A program made the translations under genes and the position numbers. From Aequorivita lipolytica (GTDB taxonomy: Bacteria; Bacteroidota; Bacteroidia; Flavobacteriales; Flavobacteriaceae), in NCBI RefSeq assembly GCF_007997135.1, contig NZ_VORU01000004.1, positions 62,001 to 126,000 of the forward strand: 64,000 bases of DNA. Direction: 5' to 3'. Under the pieces are notes generated by a model. The model was not told where the DNA came from. It saw nothing but the letters and a program-made list of their open reading frames with translations, and did no database searches. This document shows, in pieces, positions 34,141-42,252 of this stretch; the stretch's first letter is position 1, and each line of letters starts with the position of its first letter.

Positions 34141-34184
34141 AGTCTTACATCTTATGTCTTTCAGCGCAGCGGTCTTACGTCTTA
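34141..34184. repeat. GTCTTACATCTTACGTCTT-type dispersed repeat, copy 1
   Basis: Runs AGTCTTACATCTTATGTCTT, then AGCGCAGCGGTCTTACGTCTT. An inverted copy lies at 40754-40800. It falls between convergent genes and shows no coding potential of its own. Confidence 0.7.
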
Positions 34185-34207
34185 TTCGAAAACGATTACT
34201 TTATAAT

Positions 34208-34810
34208 TTAAAAAGCGACTCCTTTCTTCTGAAACACTAAGGTAGTCATTGCTCTTACATCTTGGACGTTAGTAGTTTTTACAGGTTCTATCAATACTAG
34301 TGGATACTTTTTTGAAATTTTTGAAATGAGACTTCTATTAATATAAAACTCACCAGTTTCTTTACTAAAACCATCTTGTACAAAGGGTTTTTTATCATCC
34401 AATCCAATATCTGAAGCTACTCGTATCAATAAAGTTCCCATTGGTTTTAGCACTCGAAATAGTTCAGCAATCATTTTATTGTAATGCGTTTCACTCTGTG
34501 CAAAATGTAATACAGCACAACATATAATATGGTCAAAGCTATTTTCGTCATAAGGCAAATTGTCTAATTGACCTACTATAAAATTTTCTGAAAATTTTGG
34601 ATATATCTCTTTAGCCAAAACGATTCTTTGCGCATCTGCATCTATACCGCTAATATTAAAATCGTTCTGATAAAACCATTTTAAGTTACGCCCACTACCA
34701 CATCCTGCATCTAGTATGGTTTGATCACTCTCATAGCGACCTTTTAATATTTGGTCGATAACGTAGATATCAACATTTCCCAATAAATTGAATGTTTCGC
34801 TATAGTTCAT
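34208..34810 (-). CDS. Class I SAM-dependent methyltransferase
   Basis: 200 residues. Motif I is ILDAGCGSGRNLKWF, motif II SGIDADAQRI, motif III FDHIICCAVLHFA and post-motif ELFRVLKPMGTLLIRVASDI: a Methyltransf_11/25-type Rossmann domain. Substrate unknown. The short length leaves no extra recognition domain. It is on the minus strand, converging on the cytochrome b561 gene and diverging from the TolC gene across 156 bp. The GTAAC box at 34904 lies in that gap but is spaced for the TolC side. The start ATG at 34810 is the only good one. Confidence 0.85.
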   Translation of the reverse strand: MNYSETFNLLGNVDIYVIDQILKGRYESDQTILDAGCGSGRNLKWFYQNDFNISGIDADAQRIVLAKEIYPKFSENFIVGQLDNLPYDENSFDHIICCAVLHFAQSETHYNKMIAELFRVLKPMGTLLIRVASDIGLDDKKPFVQDGFSKETGEFYINRSLISKISKKYPLVLIEPVKTTNVQDVRAMTTLVFQKKGVAF

Positions 34811-34903
34811 TTCTTTTTAAATTTCAATAAACAATATATGCATTGTTATCAAGAAAAAATCTTTCATCAGCTTGTTATTAAACTGCAACTAATTCCTGCA
34901 TTG

Positions 34904-34947
34904 GTAACATTAGTTACTTACACACTCTAAATTCTGATGTATTTTTA
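34904..34947 (+). promoter_or_regulatory. GTAAC-N4-GTTAC operator with -7-like element before the TolC-RND operon
   Basis: A perfect palindrome, GTAAC-ATTA-GTTAC, at 34904-34917. TATTTTTA (one mismatch to TAnnTTTG) starts at 34940, exactly 35 bp from the first base of the inner 12-mer. Transcription from it would start near 34954, which supports the ATG at 34967 and rules out the earlier in-frame start at 34937. Confidence 0.63.
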
Positions 34948-34966
34948 CCGCAAATTAAATATAGCA

Positions 34967-36274
34967 ATGAAGATTAATATTATTATTACACTATTTGGTT
35001 TTTTGCCAGCGATGGTTTTTGCGCAGCAAACCGTGCCCATTTCCAAAGCAGAAGTGCTGGGAAAGGTGATTCAGCAAAACAATAAATTGAAGATTGGCGA
35101 GCAGCAAGTGCTCGCTGCAAAAGGCGATTATAACCAGACTAACGCTGTGTTTCTTCCTAATATTACTGCTTCACATAGTGGAATGGCTACTACAAACCCG
35201 TTAATGGCTTTTGGTTTTAAGTTGAATCAGGAAATACTGACCCAAGCAGATTTTGACCCAAATAGTTTGAATAACCCTTCCCAGGTTCAAATATTTGCTA
35301 CAAAATTTGAAGTGCAACAACCAATTGTAAATGTGGATGGAATTTTTCAAAGAAAAGCCGCAAAGGCAAAATGGGGAGCAACCCAAATGCAGTTGGCAAG
35401 AACTGGCGATTATCTTTCCTTAGAAACTGAAAAGGCGTACATGCAATTGCAATTGGCCTATAAAAGTGTTGCCGTTTTAGAAAGTGCAAATAAAGCAGCC
35501 AATGAAAATCTCCGTTTGGCGAATAATAGTTTCAAACAAGGTTATTTGCAACAGAGTGATGTTTTGGCGGTACAAGTGCGCGTTGCCGAAGTTGAGAACC
35601 AATTGCAGTATGCAAAAAGCAATGTGATAAACGCTTCGGAATATCTTGCTTTGCTTATGAATGAAGAGGTTTCTGGCGTTTTAAAACCCACGGATTCTTT
35701 AATGGTTTCTTCGGAAATAAATGCCGCTGAAAACCTTTCTAATTCCAGAGCAGATATTCAAGCGATGGAGTTTGCTGCGGAAGCCTACAAACAAAATTAC
35801 AAAGCAGATAAAATGACATTCCTGCCAAGGCTGAATGCTTTTGGAAGCTATGAACTTTACGATGATCAGATTTTTCAAGCAGATGCCGACGGATATTTAT
35901 TCGGTGCAGCTTTAACTTGGAATCTTTTTGAAGGCTCCAAACGCTTCGGAAAAACACAAAAAAGCAAAGCTGAATTCAACAAAGCAAATCTTGAATTGGA
36001 ACAATACAAAGCTGAAAGTCAATTAGAATTGAACAAAGCAAAACGAATGTTTCAAGACGCAAAAAACAATTTGAAATTAACTGAATTGGCGCTTGAACAA
36101 TCAAAAGAAGCGCTACGTATTCGCACTAACAGATTTACGGAAGGTCTGGAAAGAACCACCGATTTATTGAGCGCTGAAACGCAGTTTTCGCAAAAACAGT
36201 TGGAATATTTTAATACTGTTTTTCAACATAATTACGCTTTAGCTTATTTACAATTCTTAACAAAAAACAATTGA
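34967..36274 (+). CDS. TolC-family outer-membrane efflux protein
   Basis: 435 residues from ATG 34967. This start gives a clean signal peptide (MKINIIITLFGFLPAMVFAQ); an upstream in-frame ATG at 34937 would overlap the promoter. Two outer-membrane-factor repeats with long heptad helices are visible (AADGDYNQ-like region near 45; LANNSFKQGYLQQSDVLAVQ; NRFTEGLERTTDLLSAET). The protein forms the trimeric outer-membrane channel for the adaptor and RND pump encoded downstream. The gap to the adaptor gene is 166 bp and filled with a hexamer repeat and a palindromic repeat, which may lower downstream expression. It is under a GTAAC-class operator. Confidence 0.92.
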   Translation: MKINIIITLFGFLPAMVFAQQTVPISKAEVLGKVIQQNNKLKIGEQQVLAAKGDYNQTNAVFLPNITASHSGMATTNPLMAFGFKLNQEILTQADFDPNSLNNPSQVQIFATKFEVQQPIVNVDGIFQRKAAKAKWGATQMQLARTGDYLSLETEKAYMQLQLAYKSVAVLESANKAANENLRLANNSFKQGYLQQSDVLAVQVRVAEVENQLQYAKSNVINASEYLALLMNEEVSGVLKPTDSLMVSSEINAAENLSNSRADIQAMEFAAEAYKQNYKADKMTFLPRLNAFGSYELYDDQIFQADADGYLFGAALTWNLFEGSKRFGKTQKSKAEFNKANLELEQYKAESQLELNKAKRMFQDAKNNLKLTELALEQSKEALRIRTNRFTEGLERTTDLLSAETQFSQKQLEYFNTVFQHNYALAYLQFLTKNN

Positions 36275-36338
36275 AATCGAAAATGAAATCGAAACCGAAA
36301 TCGAAATCGAAATCGAAATCGAAACCGAAATCGAAAAT
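36273..36338. repeat. GAAATC hexanucleotide microsatellite
   Basis: About eleven imperfect copies of GAAATC/GAAACC/GAAAAT begin at the stop codon of the TolC gene and run toward the adaptor gene. A shorter run of the same unit occurs at 24976-25005. Both sit directly after efflux genes. Confidence 0.8.
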
Positions 36339-36370
36339 AATATCAATATAAACCTTTCCCCAAGTAACCT

Positions 36371-36395
36371 TTCCCCCTTTGGGGGTTAGGGGGAT
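36371..36395. repeat. TTCCCCC/GGGGG palindromic repeat, copy 1
   Basis: TTCCCCCTTTGGGGGTTAGG followed by GGGAT. The stem is CCCCC/GGGGG with a second G-run. A near copy is at 58364-58389. It lies 46-70 bp upstream of the RND adaptor start codon and could weaken or insulate translation. Confidence 0.65.
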
Positions 36396-36440
36396 AGACG
36401 AAACAAAAATTATAAATAAACAAGATTTAAAAAAATCAAT

Positions 36441-37520
36441 ATGAAACTATTTTATACAAGTTTGCTTTTTTTAGGGGTTTTTAGCCTTTCCAGCTGCGGC
36501 AATTCTTCTGAAGAAAAGAAAATTGATAGCACTCCTGCTGTTTCAGTAACGGTAAGTTCTGTAGCTGCAGAAAATAATACGCCATTTTTAACTGCAAGTG
36601 GGAAAATAGAAGCTGCAAACAGCGCAACTCTCAGCACCCGAATGATGGGCTTTGTGGACAAAGTTCACGTTAATGTAGGTGATAAAGTTTCAAAAGGACA
36701 ATTGTTGGTTAGCATCAACAATTCAGATCTTTCTGCAAAACAAGCGCAGACAAGTGCTGGAATTACGGAAGCGCAAGCCGCTTTTAACAATGCAGAAAAA
36801 GATTACCAACGTTTTCAAAATCTATTCGCAGAAAACAGCGCGAGCCAAAAGGAACTTGACGATCAGCGTGCCCGTTTTGAAATGGCTAGAGCCAGATTAG
36901 AAGGCGCAAGACAGATGAAAAACGAAGTGCAATCGCAGTTTGCGTACGTAAATCTTCGTGCTCCTTTTAACGGAGTTATCACTAATAAATACATTGAAGC
37001 TGGCTATATGGCAAACCCGGGAGAACCATTACTTTCGGTTGAAGGTCCGGGTAATTTTGAAGTAACCGCTTCAGTTCCCGAAAGTGAAATTTCAAAAATA
37101 AAATCAGGGACCGAAGTACAAGTGATTGTAAAATCTTCAGATAAAATACTGCCAGCGACTGTTACCGAAGTGAGCACTTCGGCCAAAAATACTGGCGGTC
37201 AATTTTTGGTAAAGGTGGTTTTAGATAAAACGGATGCCAGCATTCTTTCGGGAATGTATGCCACCGTTCAGTTTCCCATAGAAAAGAAAAGAGATGTTAC
37301 GGCAATTTTAGTTCCAGCGGAAGCTTTGGTAAAACGTGGACAATTAACAGGAATTTACACGGTGAGTGAAAGTAATACAGCAATACTACGCTGGTTGCGA
37401 TTGGGCCGTACTTTCGGCGATAATGTGGAAGTACTTTCAGGATTGGCAGCAGATGAAAATTATATTATTTCTTCCGAAGGAAAACTTTTCAACGGAGCGA
37501 AAATAACCATTAAACAATAA
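36441..37520 (+). CDS. RND efflux periplasmic adaptor lipoprotein
   Basis: 359 residues. The lipobox SSC-G places lipidated Cys at about residue 19. The lipoyl half reads GFVDKVHVNVGDKVSKGQ; a short coiled-coil hairpin contains LFAENSASQKELDDQ; the second lipoyl half is VNLRAPFNGVITNKYIEAG; a beta-barrel and membrane-proximal domain follow. It belongs to the MexA/AcrA-like HlyD-family adaptors and connects the TolC channel to the pump encoded 2 bp downstream. Substrates are unknown. The RND pump of this operon lacks the heavy-metal motif, so organic compounds are more likely than metals. Confidence 0.92.
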   Translation: MKLFYTSLLFLGVFSLSSCGNSSEEKKIDSTPAVSVTVSSVAAENNTPFLTASGKIEAANSATLSTRMMGFVDKVHVNVGDKVSKGQLLVSINNSDLSAKQAQTSAGITEAQAAFNNAEKDYQRFQNLFAENSASQKELDDQRARFEMARARLEGARQMKNEVQSQFAYVNLRAPFNGVITNKYIEAGYMANPGEPLLSVEGPGNFEVTASVPESEISKIKSGTEVQVIVKSSDKILPATVTEVSTSAKNTGGQFLVKVVLDKTDASILSGMYATVQFPIEKKRDVTAILVPAEALVKRGQLTGIYTVSESNTAILRWLRLGRTFGDNVEVLSGLAADENYIISSEGKLFNGAKITIKQ

Positions 37521-37522
37521 TA

Positions 37523-40500
37523 ATGAAAGACGGACTAGCAGGCAAAATTGCCAAGTTATTTATAGGCTCAAAGCTTACGGTGCTGTTGATGATCGTGTTT
37601 ATGGTCGTAGGTGTGTGGAGCTCGTTTTTAATTCCGCGGGAGGAAGAACCGCAAATTGATGTGGCAATGGCCGACATATTTGTGGGCTATCCGGGCGCTT
37701 CCCCAACCGAAGTGGAATCGAGGGTCGTAAAACCATTGGAAAAACTGGTTTCCAACATTCCCGGGGTGGAATATGTTTACTCTACTTCTTCAAAAGAAGG
37801 TGCAATGGTAATCGTTCAGTTTTACGTAGGTGAAGACATTGAACGTTCTTTCGTAAAGCTTTACAACGAAATGAACAAGCACATGGACAAGATGCCTCCG
37901 GGCGTAACCATGCCGCTTGTAAAACCGCGTGCCATCGACGATGTGCCAATGCTGGGTGTTACGCTTTGGAGCGAAACGTATGACGATTATCAACTAAAAC
38001 AAATAGCAGACGAACTCACCCAAGAAATTGAAAAGGTGAATGAAGTTTCCACCACACAAAAAGTTGGAGGTAGAAACAGACAATTGCGAGTTGTTTTGGA
38101 CAAAGACAAATTGGCTGCGAGTGGATTGGACTTTTTGAGTGTAGCCGAAATGATAAAGGCAAACAACCAGCAAATGAGTTCGGGCAGTTTTGATAAAAAT
38201 GACACCGAGTTTTTGGTTTCAACTGGGAATTTCCTAAAATCTGCAACCGATGTTGAGAACTTGGTTGTAGGCGTGCAGCAGAACCAACCAATTTATTTGA
38301 AGCAGGTTGCCAATATTTTTGATGGCCCCGAAATTCCGAGTAAATATGTTTCCTTCGGCTTTGGAGGAGCTAGTGAAAATGTGTTGAATTATCCTTCGGA
38401 ATATCCCGCCGTAACTATTTCAGTAGCAAAAAGGAAAGGTGCCGATGCGATGAAAATCGCCGATGTGATTATCGATAAAGTTGACCATTTGCGAAGCAAT
38501 TTAATTCCTGATGACGTTCACGTTGAAATAACACGGAATTATGGAGAAACAGCTTCCCAAAAAGTTTCTGAATTGCTGATGCATCTTATGGGCGCTATCA
38601 TTGCGGTTACTTTGGTTGTAATGCTCGCAATGGGTTGGCGCGGTGGATTAGTGGTTTTTCTTTCGGTGCCAATCACATTTGCACTGACGCTTTTGAGTTA
38701 CTATCTACTCGACTATACGCTAAACAGAATCACACTTTTCGCCTTGGTATTCGTAACGGGAATCGTGGTGGATGACTCCATTATTATTGCCGAAAATATG
38801 CACAGGCATTTTAAGATGAAACGCTTGCCGTTTAAGCAAGCTGCTATTTATGCGATAAACGAAGTGGGCAACCCAACTATTTTGGCAACTCTTACGGTAA
38901 TTGCATCTGTATTGCCAATGGCTTTTGTGTCTGGATTAATGGGGCCATATATGTCGCCAATGCCTATCGGTGCTTCTATTGCGATGATACTCTCGTTGTT
39001 TGTAGCTTTAACTATAACGCCTTATTTGGGCTATATTTTTCTTAGAGAAAAGGAGAAGAAAGGAAAAGCACCGAAGCCTGAAAAACCTTTGGAAAGTACT
39101 TTCATTTATAGGATTTATTCAAAATTTGAAACTCCCTTGATTGAAAACAAAAAGACACGTTGGCTGTTCTTGGGAACTACAATAGTACTTCTCTTGGGTT
39201 CCGTAATGTTATTTTTTACTAAATCGGTTGCTGTGAAAATGCTGCCTTTCGATAATAAAAACGAAATGCAGGTAGTGATTGATATGCCCGAAGGAACAAC
39301 TTTGGAACGCACCGCGGTAGTTGCTCGTGAAATTGGACAATACCTTTCCACACAACCGCTTGTGGTTAATTATCAAAATTATGTAGGTACTTCGGCACCC
39401 ATTACTTTTAATGGTTTGGTGCGTCATTACGACCTTCGTGGAGGTAGCAATATGGCTGATATTCAAGTGAACTTGGTTAGCAAGGAAGAAAGGGATGAAC
39501 AAAGTCACGATATCGCAAAACTGATTCGTCCACATATTCAAGAGATTGGGAATAAATTTGGCGCAAATGTGAAAATAGTGGAAGTTCCACCGGGTCCACC
39601 TGTGCTTTCAACAATAGTCGCTGAAATCTATGGACCAGATTATGACCAGCAAATAGCAGTTGCAAAGCAAGTTGAAAATATCCTCAACGAAACCCCAGAT
39701 GTTGTAGATGTAGATTGGATGGTGGAAGCCGACCAAAGGGAATATGAATTTGTGATAGACAAAGAAAAAGCGATGCGTTATGGTGTAGCGCCGCAGCAGA
39801 TTGTTTATACGATGAATATGGCGCTTTCGGACAGACCTGTAACCAATCTTTACGATGAAAATGCTGCCGTACAGGTGGGAATAATATTGGCTTTGGATGA
39901 AAAGGAAAAATCTACTATCCAAGATATTTCGCAGTTGAAAATTGCTTCTAAGCAAGGCAATATGGTTTCTGTGGGCGATTTGGTAAATATTCAAGAAAGC
40001 ACCCGCGCAAAAAGCATTTACCGCAAAAACCAAAAACGAGTAGTTTATGTTTTAGCAGATATGGCGGGAGAGCTTGAAAGTCCGGTTTATGCTATTCTGG
40101 GAATGACCGATAAACTAAATAACATAAAGTTACCGGCCGGTTACAAGATGAATGAGCTGTACTTGGAGCAACCTAAATTTGAAGACGATTTCACCGTAAA
40201 GTGGGATGGTGAATGGCAGATTACTTTAGAAGTATTCCGCGATCTGGGAATTGCCTTTTTGGGTGTTATTATCATCATTTATATTTTAATAGTAGGTTGG
40301 TTCCAAAACTTTAGAGCTCCGATAGTAATGATGGTGGCAATTCCACTTTCGTTGATAGGTATTGTGCTCGGTCACTGGATTATGGGCGCTTTTTTTACCG
40401 CAACTTCGTTTATTGGTATGATTGCACTAGCAGGAATTATGGTGCGGAATTCGGTGCTTTTGATTGATTTTATAAACCTTAGAACTGCAGAAGGAATTCC

Positions 40501-40750
40501 ACTAAAACAAGCCGTAATTGAAGCAGGAGCAGTGCGAACAACCCCAATATTATTGACTGCAGGAACGGTTGTTATCGGCGCATTTGTAATACTTTTTGAT
40601 CCTATTTTTCAAGGACTCGCAATTTCACTGATGGGTGGAACCATTGTTTCCACAGTGCTTACGTTGCTTGTTGTGCCGTTGGTTTATTATATGATTGAAC
40701 GGAAGAATTTTGAGGAAAAAGAGGAAGAATTAGAGGAGAAAAAAGAATAA
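37523..40750 (+). CDS. RND efflux pump permease (HAE/VexF-like)
   Basis: 1075 residues, a full RND transporter. It has an N-terminal helix, GYPGASPTEVESRVVKPLE (porter domain), helix 4 VTGIVVDDSIIIAENM with the paired Asp of proton relay, a second hydrophobic N-terminus-like helix near 545 and C-terminal helices with GIMVRNSVLLIDFINLR. The tail is a highly charged Glu/Lys run. The DD motif, in place of DFGxxxDGA, sets it apart from the CusA-type pump at 19472. It starts 2 bp after the adaptor stop. Two small genes follow in the same direction after a repeat-filled gap. Confidence 0.92.
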   Translation: MKDGLAGKIAKLFIGSKLTVLLMIVFMVVGVWSSFLIPREEEPQIDVAMADIFVGYPGASPTEVESRVVKPLEKLVSNIPGVEYVYSTSSKEGAMVIVQFYVGEDIERSFVKLYNEMNKHMDKMPPGVTMPLVKPRAIDDVPMLGVTLWSETYDDYQLKQIADELTQEIEKVNEVSTTQKVGGRNRQLRVVLDKDKLAASGLDFLSVAEMIKANNQQMSSGSFDKNDTEFLVSTGNFLKSATDVENLVVGVQQNQPIYLKQVANIFDGPEIPSKYVSFGFGGASENVLNYPSEYPAVTISVAKRKGADAMKIADVIIDKVDHLRSNLIPDDVHVEITRNYGETASQKVSELLMHLMGAIIAVTLVVMLAMGWRGGLVVFLSVPITFALTLLSYYLLDYTLNRITLFALVFVTGIVVDDSIIIAENMHRHFKMKRLPFKQAAIYAINEVGNPTILATLTVIASVLPMAFVSGLMGPYMSPMPIGASIAMILSLFVALTITPYLGYIFLREKEKKGKAPKPEKPLESTFIYRIYSKFETPLIENKKTRWLFLGTTIVLLLGSVMLFFTKSVAVKMLPFDNKNEMQVVIDMPEGTTLERTAVVAREIGQYLSTQPLVVNYQNYVGTSAPITFNGLVRHYDLRGGSNMADIQVNLVSKEERDEQSHDIAKLIRPHIQEIGNKFGANVKIVEVPPGPPVLSTIVAEIYGPDYDQQIAVAKQVENILNETPDVVDVDWMVEADQREYEFVIDKEKAMRYGVAPQQIVYTMNMALSDRPVTNLYDENAAVQVGIILALDEKEKSTIQDISQLKIASKQGNMVSVGDLVNIQESTRAKSIYRKNQKRVVYVLADMAGELESPVYAILGMTDKLNNIKLPAGYKMNELYLEQPKFEDDFTVKWDGEWQITLEVFRDLGIAFLGVIIIIYILIVGWFQNFRAPIVMMVAIPLSLIGIVLGHWIMGAFFTATSFIGMIALAGIMVRNSVLLIDFINLRTAEGIPLKQAVIEAGAVRTTPILLTAGTVVIGAFVILFDPIFQGLAISLMGGTIVSTVLTLLVVPLVYYMIERKNFEEKEEELEEKKE

Positions 40751-40753
40751 AGC

Positions 40754-41030
40754 GAAAAGACTTAAGACCGCTGCGCTACAAGACGTAAGATGTAAGACTG
40801 AAAATTGGGGTTGATTGAATAAAAAATAACAATAAACAATCAGTAGTGTCCGATAAAAATATTATCCGAATGTAGGAAGCTCCATAATATATGTAGTCCC
40901 TACGGGACTGGATTTTCAAGGGGTTCAATTTTATTACCCATGTTAAATGCCTAGCGGCATACTGCCCCAGCGGGGCAAAATTTTGGTAATTAAGCAATCA
41001 CAATTAAATTAATGTCCCGTAGGGACATCA
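40754..41030. repeat. Composite intergenic repeat region after the RND pump
   Basis: This occupies most of the 326-bp gap 40751-41076. It begins with an inverted copy (40754-40800) of the GTCTTACATCTTACGTCTT repeat at 34141. From 40890 to 41027 come four short hairpins: GTCCC-TAC-GGGAC near 40894, GCCTAGCGGC near 40951, TGCCCC-AGC-GGGGCA near 40963, and TGTCCC-GTA-GGGACA near 41013. The GTCCCGTAGGGAC word is a widespread Bacteroidota repeat. No gene is seen here. Confidence 0.8.
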
Positions 41031-41076
41031 TATAATTCTTAACCAGATAATAACAATAATCAATAAAGAATAAGCT

Positions 41077-41382
41077 ATGAAACTATTAATCGTAACCGTT
41101 GTGGACGAATTTCAGAAAGACGTGCTGCAACTTTTCAAGAAAGCAAATATTGAGAGTTACAGTGGGTCCGATATTGAAGGCTATAAAAATGCGTCTTCCT
41201 TTATGATGAATTCCAGTTGGTTTCCTTCGGAAAAGGGCGGGGCAGACAGCAGTATGTTTTTCTCTTTCACCGAGGATGAAAAGATTGATTCATTTTTCAG
41301 CTTAGTGACGCAATTCAATAAAACCTTAGAAACTAATAATCCTATTCATGCGGTTGTAGTCCCGATAGAACGTAGTATATAA
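41077..41382 (+). CDS. Small PII/CutA-like ferredoxin-fold protein (tentative)
   Basis: 101 residues without signal peptide or membrane helix. The pattern MKLLIVTVVDEFQKDVLQLF ... IESYSGSDIEGY ... SSMFFSFTEDEKIDSFF ... NPIHAVVVPIERSI (broken here) suggests a beta-alpha-beta-beta-alpha-beta fold like PII or CutA proteins. Bacteroidota often place such a protein after RND efflux genes. A role in sensing or buffering a small ligand is possible, but nothing in the sequence proves it. It is followed within 77 bp by a small DUF2892 membrane protein. Confidence 0.6.
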   Translation: MKLLIVTVVDEFQKDVLQLFKKANIESYSGSDIEGYKNASSFMMNSSWFPSEKGGADSSMFFSFTEDEKIDSFFSLVTQFNKTLETNNPIHAVVVPIERSI

Positions 41383-41413
41383 GTCCCCTCCCGACCTCCC
41401 CGAAGGGGAGGAG
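41383..41413. repeat. GTCCCCTCCC/GGGGAG palindromic repeat, intergenic copy
   Basis: GTCCCCTCCCGACCTCCCC followed by GAAGGGGAGGAG. It begins immediately after the stop codon of the preceding gene and matches the copy inside the adaptor gene at 23887-23919. Confidence 0.7.
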
Positions 41414-41458
41414 TAAGTAGGGCGAATTTAGTTGTTTAATTTTAAAAAATTCAAAACT

Positions 41459-41665
41459 ATGATTAACAGATATATTAGAGCAATTGCCGGAACTTTTATT
41501 TTGATCAGTCTTCTTTTGGCTGTTTATGTGAATATCAATTGGTTGTGGTTCACAGGGTTCGTGGGTATCAACTTGTTACAATCATCATTCACAAAATGGT
41601 GCTTGATGGAAAAAATCCTTAAAAAACTTGGTGTGAAAGATCAGGGCGAGAGTTGTTGTTCATAG
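41459..41665 (+). CDS. DUF2892/YgaP-like small membrane protein
   Basis: 68 residues from the ATG at 41459 (an in-frame TTG at 41432 is less likely). Starts MINRYIRAIAGTFILISLLL, which is the DUF2892 opening (N-x-x-R-x-x-R-x-x-A/G), and has two membrane helices separated by NWLWFTGF, then C-terminal CLMEKILKKLGVK and a CC motif. DUF2892 segments form the membrane part of YgaP-type rhodanese proteins and also occur alone, as here. The terminal SCCS may bind metal or carry sulfur. It probably belongs to the RND operon's tail. Confidence 0.85.
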   Translation: MINRYIRAIAGTFILISLLLAVYVNINWLWFTGFVGINLLQSSFTKWCLMEKILKKLGVKDQGESCCS

Positions 41666-41690
41666 TTGAACTTCTGTGAGTTATCAGTGA

Positions 41691-41822
41691 AGAGGTTGTC
41701 TAAAAAGTGATTAAGAATGTCAAACTGAGCGCAGTCGAAGTTTTAATGTTTTGATAATCAACATAGGTTTCGACTGCGCTCAACCTGACATACTAAAGTT
41801 TAATACTTTTTAGACAGCCTCT
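41691..41822. repeat. MITE-like inverted repeat GAGGYTGTCTAAAAAGT
   Basis: 132 bp. The terminal inverted repeats GAGGTTGTCTAAAAAGT (41692-41708) and ACTTTTTAGACAGCCTC (41805-41821) differ by one base. A second inverted pair, CTGAGCGCAGTCGAA and TTCGACTGCGCTCA, is nested inside. The whole folds into one long imperfect hairpin followed by T-rich sequence, so it could also end transcription in both directions. It has no ORF. It fills the gap between the DUF2892 gene and the HPF promoter. Confidence 0.85.
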
Positions 41823-41872
41823 TTTTATTTTCGAAAATTTCTGTCATAGATAATCCAACATCTACCATAATA

Positions 41873-41915
41873 TGACTTTAATCATTTTAAAATTCACAAA
41901 TTCGGAATATATTTG
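41873..41915 (+). promoter_or_regulatory. FNR-like box TGACTTTAATCA with consensus -7 element before HPF-USP
   Basis: TGAC-TTTA-ATCA at 41873-41884. TATATTTG, a full match to TAnnTTTG, starts 35 bp from the first base of the box, at 41908. The HPF start codon is at 41942. This is one of the cleanest examples of the arrangement. Confidence 0.7.
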
Positions 41916-41941
41916 AGATATATAAACCAATTAAGAGTATC

Positions 41942-42241
41942 ATGACTATAAACATCCAATACGTGAAAATGCCCACCAGTGAGGCGATGAACGAATATGT
42001 AGAAAAGAAGCTGAAAAAACTTGCTGAAAAATATGAATGGCTAATTAGAGCTGAGGTAAGTTTTAAGTTGGAAAACAATGTTTACGGTAAAGGCAATATC
42101 TGTGAAATGGAACTGAGCCTTCCAGGGCCTAAAATTTTCGCAACATCGAAAGAAGCAACGTTTGAAGCGGCCGCAAAAGAAACTATTTCTGATTTGGAAA
42201 AGCAGCTTAAAAAACGAAAAGCAAAATTTACTACTCATTAA
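41942..42241 (+). CDS. hpf: HPF/RaiA-family ribosome hibernation factor (short form)
   Basis: 99 residues: one S30AE/YfiA domain with the usual order MTINIQYVKMPTSEAMNEYV, KKLKKLAEKY, then a beta-strand hairpin and a basic C-terminal helix (EKQLKKRKAKF). Short HPF binds the decoding centre of the 30S subunit and promotes inactive 100S ribosomes or protects idle ribosomes. A universal stress protein gene follows 12 bp later, so the two are co-transcribed from the box-promoter at 41873. This joins translation arrest and stress proteins in one regulon. Confidence 0.9.
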   Translation: MTINIQYVKMPTSEAMNEYVEKKLKKLAEKYEWLIRAEVSFKLENNVYGKGNICEMELSLPGPKIFATSKEATFEAAAKETISDLEKQLKKRKAKFTTH

Positions 42242-42252
42242 AAATAACTACA

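Noticed and set aside
34037-34240. 67-codon plus-strand ORF after the cytochrome b561 gene
   Set aside because: It spans a rho-independent terminator and a dispersed repeat and overlaps the 3' end of the methyltransferase gene. There is no sign of a real protein.
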